Part shown: positions 7,204 to 15,217 of the stretch, piece by piece
Position numbering within the stretch: the stretch's first letter is position 1
How the letters are laid out: each line of letters begins with the position of its first letter
Source: JAHJDR01 sp964609965
GTDB lineage: Bacteria; UBA10199; JADGCS01
Direction of reading: 5' to 3'
Length of the DNA: 39,477 nucleotides
NCBI GenBank assembly: GCA_964609965.1
Contig: CAZSTS010000024.1
Location: 1 to 39,477 of the forward strand
The notes under the pieces: model-generated
The model's input: only the letters and a program-made list of their open reading frames with translations
Told to the model about the DNA's origin: nothing
Database searches by the model: none
Translations under genes and position numbers: made by a program

Positions 7204-8584
7204 ACCCACGAATTAAATCAAACTGACATGTGAAGTGCCTCAAAATAGGTGCTTCCCATGTGATTTTTAAACCCTTTATGTTTTGCCGATTCTGATAAAT
7301 CTTTTTGAAAGTCTCTGCAACATACGACATGTGATTGTCTGTGAGCGTACGCCTTGGAATAGCTAGACGAAGCAGCTCCATCGCAGGGTGTCTTTCGTCG
7401 CGTGTTTTAGGGTCTCGGTCAGCCATGACTGTCCCGATTTCGACTCCGCGTACGCCACCTTCGATATAGGCAGCGACGCCCAAGGCCTGTGCCGGGTATT
7501 GACTTTTTGGAATTGTTGGAAACATTTCTCCTGCATTTATGTAAACCGCGTGACCACCAACAGGCTGAACAATCGGAATGTCTGCTTTGATAAAAAGATC
7601 TCCCAGCCTCTTGACCTGTCCAATTCTCGCTTCTAAATAATGAAAATCTGTCGCTTCGTAAAGCCCAAGAGACAGGGCCTCCATGGTCCCACCAGTCATA
7701 CCGCCATAGGTGAGATAGCCTTCGAATAAGATGCTGTACACTGAACATTGCTGATATACCTTTTGATCATTCAACGCTACAAAACCACCCATGGCCACAA
7801 TCGCATCTTTTTTTGCTGACATGGTGGCCCCATCAGCATCTCTAAACATCTCTCTACAGATATCTTGAATAGACCAATCCTTGTATTCTTCTTCTCTTGT
7901 CTTAATATAATAGGCATTTTCCGCATAGCGAGCCATATCAAAGAATAGGCGAACCCCATTCTTTTGACACAGGGTCTTGACAGCCTTGATGTTTGCCATA
8001 GAAACAGGTTGTCCTCCGCCAGAATTACAGGTCACAGTAATGAGAACAAAAGGTATTTTTTCTTTTGGGGTATTTTTGAGGGTTTGTTCTAGTTTATCAA
8101 GATCAATATTCCCTTTAAAGGGGTGGTTGAGTGTGGGATCTTTGGCTTCATCAATCGTGCAGTCAAGGGCAATGCCTTTTCTAAACTCAATATGCGCTTT
8201 AGTTGTATCAAAGTGAGTATTGCCAGGCACGGTGTCACCTTCATGAACCAAAGCAGAGTGCAAAACGTTTTCTGCACCTCGACCTTGATGTGTGGGGATA
8301 ACATAATCAAAGCCTGCAATGTCTTTGATAGCAGCCTTCATTTTCTCAAACGATGAAGAGCCCGCATAACTCTCATCGCCCACAATAAGCCCTGCCAGCT
8401 GTTCGTTGCTAATAGCGCCTGTGCCAGAATCTGTGATAAGATCAACCATGACTTTTTTTGCTGGAATTTGAAACAGGTTATAATGAGCTTTTTTGATCAC
8501 CTCTTTTCGCTCTTCACGCGTCGTAATCTGAATAGGACGTGCTACAGAAATGAGATAGGGTTCAAAGGGATGCTTTTCTGTCAT
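7202..8584 (-). CDS. tnaA: Tryptophanase (PLP-dependent beta-eliminating lyase)
   Basis: Cytosolic PLP enzyme splitting tryptophan to indole, pyruvate and ammonia. Family hallmarks: DLITDSGTGAISNEQ, IPTHQGRGAENVL, CNSGGGQPVSMAN, DMARYAENAYYIK, and the MSAKKD motif at 255-260 with the PLP lysine. The close relative tyrosine phenol-lyase carries MERG (substrate-binding arginine) and LRFFTARF near the end; this protein has VEIGT and LRHFTCQF, the tryptophanase versions, so tryptophanase is favoured. Length 460 is normal. The ATG overlaps the stop of the upstream membrane-protein gene (ATGA), indicating coupled translation. No leader peptide or TnaC-like element is visible. The stop codon lies at the edge of a dispersed repeat. 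Confidence 0.9.
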   Translation of the reverse strand: MTEKHPFEPYLISVARPIQITTREERKEVIKKAHYNLFQIPAKKVMVDLITDSGTGAISNEQLAGLIVGDESYAGSSSFEKMKAAIKDIAGFDYVIPTHQGRGAENVLHSALVHEGDTVPGNTHFDTTKAHIEFRKGIALDCTIDEAKDPTLNHPFKGNIDLDKLEQTLKNTPKEKIPFVLITVTCNSGGGQPVSMANIKAVKTLCQKNGVRLFFDMARYAENAYYIKTREEEYKDWSIQDICREMFRDADGATMSAKKDAIVAMGGFVALNDQKVYQQCSVYSILFEGYLTYGGMTGGTMEALSLGLYEATDFHYLEARIGQVKRLGDLFIKADIPIVQPVGGHAVYINAGEMFPTIPKSQYPAQALGVAAYIEGGVRGVEIGTVMADRDPKTRDERHPAMELLRLAIPRRTLTDNHMSYVAETFKKIYQNRQNIKGLKITWEAPILRHFTCQFDLIRG

Positions 8585-9177
8585 GAGTTCTCCTTCTTGT
8601 TCTCCAGAAGCTCTTTGGGAAGGCGGATCTTTGGATCTGTGGTCATGTAATCAACTGTTCTCGTTGCCATATCAGTCGACAGCTTTTCTGTTTCTTTTTT
8701 CGTCGGTACTTCGACATTTCGGCTCTTCGGTTCATCAGGTTTTTGATTGAGCACTATTCCCCGCCTTACACTTTCTTCTCGCTTGTCCTCCGTAGCCTTG
8801 GCGAAGGAGGATTGGTTCGTAGGCTCATAGGTGCGCAGGCGCCCTTTCTTATAAATCCATACCAAATCTCCAATACTCCAAAAATAAAAAACACAGAGCA
8901 AGCTAAGATAAACTTTCATCATGAAAGCCATTTCAGTAAGAAGGTTTCTGCTCAAAGCCTCTGATGCTGCCATTATGTCTATTGCAGGATCGATTGGTTT
9001 TGTGTGCATGAGATCAATGGCCACAATTGTTATGTGGAGAAAGAGTGCTGCGAGAACAAGAACAACAGCTCCGCCAAAGAAAAATCCACGTAGTTTACGC
9101 TTGATCAGGGCGTGACCTGCCCCAGGAAGAACAAAGAAATTTAGTAGAATGGCCCCTATAAGTTTCTTTTTTGTCAT
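8581..9177 (-). CDS. Small multi-pass membrane protein carrying an in-frame repeat insertion
   Basis: A 198-residue protein of unknown function. Residues about 5-110 hold three hydrophobic segments (LIGAILLNFFVLPGAGHALI, GGAVVLVLAALFLHITIVAI, VYLSLLCVFYFWSIGDLVWI); the LLNFF-PGAGH start resembles small membrane proteins of the DUF6677 type. The cytosolic tail contains SSFAKATEDKREESVRRG, the translation of a dispersed palindromic repeat, then PDEPKSRNVEVPTKKE from a second repeat-like stretch. I prefer the ATG at 9177, two bases after the glnS stop with GGTGAA upstream, over a start at 9201 that would overlap glnS. It overlaps tnaA by four bases. A role with tryptophan metabolism is not shown. 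Confidence 0.75.
   Translation of the reverse strand: MTKKKLIGAILLNFFVLPGAGHALIKRKLRGFFFGGAVVLVLAALFLHITIVAIDLMHTKPIDPAIDIMAASEALSRNLLTEMAFMMKVYLSLLCVFYFWSIGDLVWIYKKGRLRTYEPTNQSSFAKATEDKREESVRRGIVLNQKPDEPKSRNVEVPTKKETEKLSTDMATRTVDYMTTDPKIRLPKELLENKKENS
8786..8811. repeat. Intragenic palindromic repeat
   Basis: TCCTCC and GGAGGA bracket an inner GCC/GGC pair in a 26-bp imperfect palindrome inside the membrane-protein gene. Its translation gives the SFAKATEDK string, which I recognise as a recurrent artefact of repeats in environmental bacterial genomes. The reading frame stays open across it. Confidence 0.65.
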
Positions 9178-9179
9178 AA

Positions 9180-10886
9180 CTAACGATTCACCTTTCCCCA
9201 TGTATCTCTGAGCGATACAGTGCGGTTGAAGATGAGTGAGCCCTCTTTTGAATCTTTGTCCAGGCAGAAATAGCCGTGACGCAAAAATTGATACCCTGTC
9301 CCTGGCTTTGCTTTGCCTAATCCTGGCTCTAATTTACAGCCTGTCAAGACTTGAACTGATTCTGGGTTGACCTTTGGGTCTCCGTTCTCATCTACCTCTT
9401 TATAGGGATCTTCATTGGCAAAGAGCCGATCGTAAATAATAACCTTAGCATCAAGCGCATGCTTTGCAGACACCCAATGCAGTGTCCCCTTGACTTTGCG
9501 ACCATCATCAGACCAGCCCCCACGTGTTTTAGGGTCATAGGAGCAGCGAAGTTCGACAACCTCACCCTTATCATTTTTGATAACCTCTTCACATTTAATA
9601 TAATAAGCTTTATTAAGACGAACTTCTCGACCAGGGCCTAGGCGAAAGAATTTTTTGGGCGGGTCTTCCATAAAGTCTTCTCGTTCAACATAGATTTCAC
9701 GAGAGAAAGGAACCTTTCGTGTGCCCGCAGCTTCGTTCTCTGGGTTGTTGGGAAGGTCGAGCTCTTCATCTTTGTCTTCGGGGTAATTTGTAAGCACGAC
9801 TTTTAATGGATTAATAACTGCCATGGCGCGCGGGGCTCTTTTGTTTAAATCTTCGCGAAGACAGTGCTCTAAAAGGGCGATGTCAACAACTGACCCCGCC
9901 TTGGCAACGCCAATACGATCGCTGAAATCGCGAAGGGCCTCTGGTGTAAAACCTCTTCTTCTCAACCCTGCGATCGTAGGCATTCGAGGATCATCCCATC
10001 CAGTCACAGCGCCGCTTTCCACAAGTTTTAAGAGATGTCTTTTGCTCATGACAGTGTAGTTTAGATTAAGTCTGGCAAACTCGATTTGCCTTGGTTTTGT
10101 AGGAACAGGGAGATTTTCGATAAACCATTCATACAAGGGGCGGTGTATTTCAAACTCAAGCGTACAAATGGAATGTGTGATGCCTTCGATGGCATCAGAT
10201 TGACCGTGCGCGAAATCATACATAGGATAGATGTGCCATTTGTCTCCTGTGCGATGGTGGCTGGTGTTGACAACTCGATAGAGCACAGGGTCACGCATAT
10301 TGATATTAGGAGAGCACATGTCTATTCTTGCTCGAAGACATTTTTCGCCTTCTTTAAACTCACCATTTTTCATGCGTTCAAAGAGATCAAGGCTTTCTTC
10401 TACAGACCGACAACAAAAGGGGCTGTCTTTGCCTGGCTTAATTGTGTCACCGCTTGTTCCCCTATACTCGCTGATCTCTTCAGGACAAAGGTCACAGACG
10501 TATGCCTTTTTTTCTTTGATGAGATGAACGGCCCATTCGTAGAGCTGATCAAAATAATCAGAGGCAAAATAAAGATGTTTTCCCCAATCAAAGCCCAGCC
10601 ATTTTACGTCTTCTTTTATGGATTCAACGTATTCTTCTTCTTCTTTTGTAGGGTTTGTGTCGTCGAAACGAAGGTGGCAGGTTCCCTTATAATCACGCGC
10701 GAGGCCGAAGTTGAGACAGATGGACTTGGCATGACCGATGTGGAGATAGCCATTGGGCTCAGGGGGAAAACGGGTTACGATTTTAGTGTGTTTTCCTGCC
10801 TTTATTTCTTCATCAATGATATTGCGGATAAAGTTTGAGGGGGTTTTGGGTTCTTGTGCTTCTGGAGCAGAGTTTTTTGTTGTCAT
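9180..10886 (-). CDS. glnS: Glutaminyl-tRNA synthetase
   Basis: Class I synthetase that charges tRNA-Gln with glutamine directly. Motifs: PPEPNGYLHIGHAKSI (HIGH motif), LRFDDTNP, the MSKRHLLKLVESG motif (KMSKS equivalent), GWDDPRMPTIAGLRRRG, then the anticodon-binding beta-barrel domains. Length is about 568, like E. coli (554). A GTG at 10904 is in frame, but the ATG at 10886 is closer to the family start; neither has a clear Shine-Dalgarno. It sits 44 bp after the M3 peptidase gene and 2 bp before the membrane-protein gene. GlnRS in bacteria is restricted to certain lineages; having it means the organism need not rely on GatCAB for Gln-tRNA. Confidence 0.97.
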   Translation of the reverse strand: MTTKNSAPEAQEPKTPSNFIRNIIDEEIKAGKHTKIVTRFPPEPNGYLHIGHAKSICLNFGLARDYKGTCHLRFDDTNPTKEEEEYVESIKEDVKWLGFDWGKHLYFASDYFDQLYEWAVHLIKEKKAYVCDLCPEEISEYRGTSGDTIKPGKDSPFCCRSVEESLDLFERMKNGEFKEGEKCLRARIDMCSPNINMRDPVLYRVVNTSHHRTGDKWHIYPMYDFAHGQSDAIEGITHSICTLEFEIHRPLYEWFIENLPVPTKPRQIEFARLNLNYTVMSKRHLLKLVESGAVTGWDDPRMPTIAGLRRRGFTPEALRDFSDRIGVAKAGSVVDIALLEHCLREDLNKRAPRAMAVINPLKVVLTNYPEDKDEELDLPNNPENEAAGTRKVPFSREIYVEREDFMEDPPKKFFRLGPGREVRLNKAYYIKCEEVIKNDKGEVVELRCSYDPKTRGGWSDDGRKVKGTLHWVSAKHALDAKVIIYDRLFANEDPYKEVDENGDPKVNPESVQVLTGCKLEPGLGKAKPGTGYQFLRHGYFCLDKDSKEGSLIFNRTVSLRDTWGKVNR

Positions 10887-10930
10887 ATACGGCGTTTCTA
10901 TCACATTAGAAAAACCGAATCTAGTGCTGA

Positions 10931-12847
10931 TTATTCCGCCCCTATCTCAGCAAGCCTTTGCTCGATAAATGTAGCAAGACCAGCCACCATCTCATCAGAA
11001 AAATCATATTCGATACCCATCTCTTGCCACAGCGCACTCATTGAATTTGTATTGCCCTGTTGCATAACAGAGATATACTGCTCTGTTGTTGTTTCTGGAT
11101 CATTTACATAATTGCGATAGATTTGTAGTGCCCCTGTCTGCGCCTCGCCATAATCTAACCACCCTAAAGGGCTTCCCCAAAGCAGGCTTGACTGCATCCA
11201 GCGAGTGGCCATTAAATCATCGTAGACAGCCCACTCTTCTGTGTGTAACCCATAGTCTTTCATCAGCTGCAGAAATTTATTTTCTCTTTCTAAGGCATTT
11301 AGTCCTGCACGATCCGTAAACAACCACTGTTCAAATGATGTCATCATAGCAAACCAGCAAAGTTCGAACACTGAATTTTCGAGCAGCTGTTGTCGATAAT
11401 AAGCTGCCTTTTCTTCTTCCTCATAAAAAGGTTCTGCATGCTCAGCTGTCATGTACTCCATGCCCATAGCCATTGTCTCCTTATGTGTTTCTGATGAAAA
11501 ACTAGCTTGCCAATAATAGAGGGGCTGATTTGAAGCATACGAATAATGCAAGGCATGACCTAATTCATGTGATGCAATTTTAAAATCCCTGTAAGACTGA
11601 TTGGCTTGCATTATAAATCCAGCCCGCTGAGACCAAGGCAAAAACAACATCTCTGCTCGTGGGTTTTTATCTTCATTTCGCTCAACATCGATAAACTCTT
11701 TATCCAAAACTTGTATTAAGCTGCACTCAAGATCTGGATGAACTTGTCCAATAGCTCTGAGTGTTTTATCTAACAACTCCCCTTGTTGCTCATACGGAGC
11801 AAAGCTTCCTAAGTGCGCAGGTGTTGACTCGGCATCAAAGGGAGCAAAATCCTCCCTGGACAAACCAACTCGTTCGCGCCTTACTTCTAATAACTTGCGT
11901 GCAAGGGGAGCGATGTTTGTTCGAACGGCATCACAAAAAACCTGCGTATCTGTGGCTGTTCTCTCTTCCTGCCGGTGGTAATAGGCCTGCGGTGTATCAA
12001 AGCCTGCCTGTTCGGCAATCATCCATCTTGAATTAAACAAAGCAAAAAAAGCAGAATCGAATTCTGATCTATTCTCTAAATAGGCCTGGTGCACAGCTAC
12101 CCATGCAGCCCGGCGCGTCTCACGATCCTCTGACCTCATGAGTGCTTTTGCGTCTTGAAGAGACACGGCCCTTCCTTCTATTTGAATAGGCAGTTTCTTT
12201 GTGAGTCGTCTGTATTGTGCAAGCTGAACGCTTACCGCAAAGTCCAGCCTTTCCTTCTCCTCACCTGTAAAATCAGGAGCAGGCTTTTCAAAGGAGGCTT
12301 TATAACAGTCATAAGCTGCTGGAAGGTCATCATAAAAAGGGTTTTGCTGTATTTCTTTAATCAATTCTTCATTCGCTCTCTCAAACTTACGTTTGATCCT
12401 CGTAAAAACACGTGCCCTTTCTTTATATTCTTTGTTTTCTTGATGGACTATGCTGCCATATCTTACAACTACCAACCTTTCTTTAAACACTGCCTCTAAT
12501 TCCCCATGATGAAGAATGAGTGTTTGTAAGTCCTCAACGGAATTTATTTCGCGAGCTAAAAGAGCATCAAAATAAGGAGCAAGATCTTCCCATGATGTGA
12601 TCTCCAGCTCGGGATCAATAAAACCACTTCGCCCCGGCAACAAAGAGACCTCTGGCACAGCCTGGGCCAATAATGCTCCAGCAAAAACTTCTCTTTGAGA
12701 GACATGTGGCTCTGATGGCAGAGCTGTTTCGCCAAGGAAATAAATATCTCTATTTTCTGAAGGCCCCCAAGGTGCGTCAACACCCGTTCCTTCTCCTTCG
12801 AAAGCACGGGAAGGCGCACCAATATCATTGGCTAAAGATTCTATCAT
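10931..12847 (-). CDS. M3-family oligoendopeptidase (PepF-like)
   Basis: Zinc metallopeptidase that cleaves short peptides in the cytosol. The M3 zinc motif is HELGHALHY (HELGH at residues 427-431 of 638), with the downstream SFSSETHKETMAMGMEYM segment that supplies the third ligand. The C-terminal PLGWLDYGEAQTGALQIYR also fits the family. About 75 residues ahead of the M3 fold are specific to this protein and lack a signal peptide. The start at 12847 is chosen because AGGA lies nine bases upstream; the longer frame to 12889 runs through a hairpin. It could be the first gene of the glnS-tnaA-transporter cluster. Confidence 0.88.
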   Translation of the reverse strand: MIESLANDIGAPSRAFEGEGTGVDAPWGPSENRDIYFLGETALPSEPHVSQREVFAGALLAQAVPEVSLLPGRSGFIDPELEITSWEDLAPYFDALLAREINSVEDLQTLILHHGELEAVFKERLVVVRYGSIVHQENKEYKERARVFTRIKRKFERANEELIKEIQQNPFYDDLPAAYDCYKASFEKPAPDFTGEEKERLDFAVSVQLAQYRRLTKKLPIQIEGRAVSLQDAKALMRSEDRETRRAAWVAVHQAYLENRSEFDSAFFALFNSRWMIAEQAGFDTPQAYYHRQEERTATDTQVFCDAVRTNIAPLARKLLEVRRERVGLSREDFAPFDAESTPAHLGSFAPYEQQGELLDKTLRAIGQVHPDLECSLIQVLDKEFIDVERNEDKNPRAEMLFLPWSQRAGFIMQANQSYRDFKIASHELGHALHYSYASNQPLYYWQASFSSETHKETMAMGMEYMTAEHAEPFYEEEEKAAYYRQQLLENSVFELCWFAMMTSFEQWLFTDRAGLNALERENKFLQLMKDYGLHTEEWAVYDDLMATRWMQSSLLWGSPLGWLDYGEAQTGALQIYRNYVNDPETTTEQYISVMQQGNTNSMSALWQEMGIEYDFSDEMVAGLATFIEQRLAEIGAE

Positions 12848-12866
12848 AATAAGTGATCCTTTTTTG

Positions 12867-12891
12867 GGATGATTTTTGAGAAGAATCATCC
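12867..12891 (-). promoter_or_regulatory. Hairpin in the 5' leader of the M3 peptidase gene
   Basis: GGATGATT (12867-12874) and AATCATCC (12884-12891) form a perfect 8-bp stem with a nine-base loop, about 20 bp before the start codon. On the minus strand it is followed by CAAAAAAGGATCAC, which includes the ribosome site. It may influence translation; there is no U-tract for termination. Confidence 0.35.
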
Positions 12892-13029
12892 TGTATGCTA
12901 AAAATTCTATCGGCAGTGATTGTAAAATGTTGCTAGAAGAAAAGCAGAAAAAAAGGCAGGCTATCTTGTTGATATTGTTGGTCTTGTTGTCTGTCCATGC
13001 CGATCCAGCGGTCCTGCGGCCCCATGACC

Positions 13030-14160
13030 CTATTCTTTCGTCACCACTTCCACCTCAAAATTTCCCTGTTTATTCTTGAGAACCATTGGCTTCAGAGTCT
13101 TCTTTCGATCAATAACAAAGACACCGATCAGATCATCTGTGAGATAAAAGGGATCTAGCAGGCCATCGCTGATCAACCAATCTTCTTCATCCCCTTCCCA
13201 GACAACCATGATAACTTTGTTGATGGGGTTTTTGTCGACATCTGTAATATCCCAATCCCAAACCTTAAAATCCTTGTAGCTCATTTCTTGTTCTTTTGCC
13301 TGAAACGCTGTGTCTCCCCATTCACAAAGAGTATACAAGTCCTGGTTTGACTGATACGGACCAGGAATAAAAGAATGCGCCCTTAGGTTTGGCTGCAAAT
13401 CAAGTCTGTCTATATAATATAATTTTCCTTGAGAAAGATTGAGGAGCTCCTGCCGTCCTAAGTTTAGATATTTAGAATTATAGGGAACAATAGCGTAATG
13501 AAGATTTGCATAAAAACCACCGTCTCCCTCATATATTAATTGCTCTTTTTTGGTCAGAGGATGTGGGCCCTGGTAATCCAAGATTGTATTGTCTTCGAAA
13601 TCATAGCTCAATTTAACACGTGAAATCTTTAAAACATTTTTTTTATCGAAATTTTCTAATATTCGTTTTTGTGTCTGAAGGCTTTTGTAGTCTGGGTCTG
13701 TTAAATGTACCCCTGGTTTTTTATTAAGGATATCGAGCGATGCATCATAAACTAGACTTTTCCGCCCTCCTTCTTGTATGAGATGAGCTCGTGGACAAAG
13801 CTTTGGAATAGAATAGATTTCGATAGGATTGGCACTAGGATTTTTGACAAACCCACTTTTTACAATCATGTCTTGAATTTGTGACGGATCCTTTACATAA
13901 AGATTAATAGAAGAACCAAAAAGATCGGTGACTTTGAGAACAAGAGGAAAGCTTGTTTTTTTTGTAAAATAGAGACGGTATTGGGTTGAGTTTTGGCGAA
14001 CTGCCCGAAAACCTCGGCCAGAGGCATTTGTCTCAATTGTGCACTGACTTGGTACCGTTATTTTTGCAGAGGTTATAGAAACAGCCTTGGTTTGAGGCAA
14101 AAAACAAAAGAAGAAAAACAAAAATAGTATGCTGCTTATGAAACGCGATTTTAAACACAT
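13030..14160 (-). CDS. Exported protein of unknown function
   Basis: A 376-residue protein with a strong signal peptide (MCLKSRFISSILFLFFFFCF, cleavage likely after QTKA). The mature part is beta-rich with no recognised motif; it contains acidic, aromatic-rich stretches such as FKVWDWDITDVDKNP and VWEGDEEDWLISDGLLDP, and cysteines at the start of the mature chain and in the middle. The start at 14160 has GAGG about 11 bases upstream and gives a clean signal peptide; the in-frame start at 14193 would not. The start codon overlaps that of the divergent gene in the tetramer CATG. Context with the lipocalin-like and Coa1-like genes suggests a cell-envelope function, as inference only. Confidence 0.7.
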   Translation of the reverse strand: MCLKSRFISSILFLFFFFCFLPQTKAVSITSAKITVPSQCTIETNASGRGFRAVRQNSTQYRLYFTKKTSFPLVLKVTDLFGSSINLYVKDPSQIQDMIVKSGFVKNPSANPIEIYSIPKLCPRAHLIQEGGRKSLVYDASLDILNKKPGVHLTDPDYKSLQTQKRILENFDKKNVLKISRVKLSYDFEDNTILDYQGPHPLTKKEQLIYEGDGGFYANLHYAIVPYNSKYLNLGRQELLNLSQGKLYYIDRLDLQPNLRAHSFIPGPYQSNQDLYTLCEWGDTAFQAKEQEMSYKDFKVWDWDITDVDKNPINKVIMVVWEGDEEDWLISDGLLDPFYLTDDLIGVFVIDRKKTLKPMVLKNKQGNFEVEVVTKE

Positions 14161-15205
14161 GCTCGATGCCCTCGTTAAAGTCGATAACATCATGATTTGG
14201 GATGGTATAACCCGTCCCTTTTTTGAAGCCTATTATCTCAAGATTGTTGATCCCGACACTAAGTGGTCTTTGTTTGTGCGCTACTCTTTTTCTACCTCCA
14301 CAGCACACAACCAAAGTGATAAAGCCTCGTTATGGGCAATCTATATTTCAAACGGTGGTCAAAAAACAGTTCTCAAAGAAAGCTTTGACCTTCAGAAACA
14401 TGAGATTGTTCATACAAACCAATTTATTTCAATAGGGAACTCTTTTCTCTCTTTGGCCGAAGCTGTTGGATCTGTCCACAAAAACAAGGAATGCATCAAA
14501 TGGGAGCTTGTGTTTGAAGACCCGGTTATCAGCGCTCGTCTACTTCCCTATACCCCACTTTACCACCTTAAGCTCCTTAAGACAAAAGTTATCCAACCGC
14601 GCATGTTAGGTTTTGTCTCTGGAGACATTTACATCAATGGCAAAAAATTTAATGTCGGCCGCACGCGCGCGCATCAAGGGCACCTGTATGGAAACTCTTA
14701 TTTTCACCATTGGGCCTGGGTCAATTGTATTGATTTTAAAGAAGATTCCGAAGCTTATTTTGAGGCCCTCTCTTTAAAGGTCCCTTTGCTAAAGGTCCCT
14801 TTGCTAAAGGTTCCTTTACTAAAAAAACGTGCCCTAACATTGAATTTCTTTACAATTTGTATGGATGGCAAAAAATACTTTGCAAACTCTCTCATGAAAG
14901 CCCTATTCTTTAATAAATCGCGCTACAACAACAAGTCTTGGGAGGCAGAGTTTGCTTGCAGGGGGTATAAGTTTGTTTGCCAAACAAAAAGAGACCCCTT
15001 GTTTACAGCTGGCTTGCGTTATGAAGGCCCTAATGCTGCTGTTGCTTATTGCTATCACTCACCATTGGCGACAATTGAAATTACTGTTTATAAACGAAAG
15101 CGCGGTCAGTGGCAATATTACAAAACTTTATCGGCTCAAAAAAAGTGTTCCTTTGAGACTGTTTCTTCCCAAAAAGACCCTGTTTTGTCTCTGGACTTTG
15201 AATGA
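14159..15205 (+). CDS. Lipocalin-like protein (tocopherol cyclase/CrtC/AttH-related, putative)
   Basis: A 348-residue cytosolic protein. The opening RPFFEAYYLKIVDPDTKWSL and the later GDIYINGKKFNVGRTRAHQG followed by GNSYFHHWAWVNCIDF resemble two-lobed lipocalin-like proteins of the tocopherol cyclase and hydroxyneurosporene hydratase group, where a W/H-rich loop follows a G-x-I strand. In the middle is a tandem LKVPL repeat, three copies, from a 15-bp DNA repeat. The ATG at 14159 fits the family start; in-frame ATGs at 14129 and 14141 would extend back into the divergent gene's leader, and none has a clear ribosome site. The substrate is unknown. Twelve bases separate it from the next gene, so they are co-transcribed. 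Confidence 0.6.
   Translation: MLDALVKVDNIMIWDGITRPFFEAYYLKIVDPDTKWSLFVRYSFSTSTAHNQSDKASLWAIYISNGGQKTVLKESFDLQKHEIVHTNQFISIGNSFLSLAEAVGSVHKNKECIKWELVFEDPVISARLLPYTPLYHLKLLKTKVIQPRMLGFVSGDIYINGKKFNVGRTRAHQGHLYGNSYFHHWAWVNCIDFKEDSEAYFEALSLKVPLLKVPLLKVPLLKKRALTLNFFTICMDGKKYFANSLMKALFFNKSRYNNKSWEAEFACRGYKFVCQTKRDPLFTAGLRYEGPNAAVAYCYHSPLATIEITVYKRKRGQWQYYKTLSAQKKCSFETVSSQKDPVLSLDFE
14776..14821. repeat. 15-bp tandem repeat, three copies, inside the lipocalin-like gene
   Basis: The unit AAGGTCCCTTTGCTA occurs twice exactly and once with two changes (AAGGTTCCTTTACTA), encoding KVPLL three times. The reading frame is kept. Such arrays usually vary in copy number between strains. Confidence 0.9.
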
Positions 15206-15217
15206 CCGATAGCTCAC

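Noticed and set aside
10086..10838. 250-codon plus-strand frame
   Set aside because: Antisense to glnS, which has unmistakable synthetase motifs.
12909..13079. Plus-strand frame MLLEEKQKKRQAILLILLVL... resembling a tiny exported protein
   Set aside because: No ribosome site, overlaps the end of the minus-strand exported-protein gene, and the hydrophobic run could be chance.
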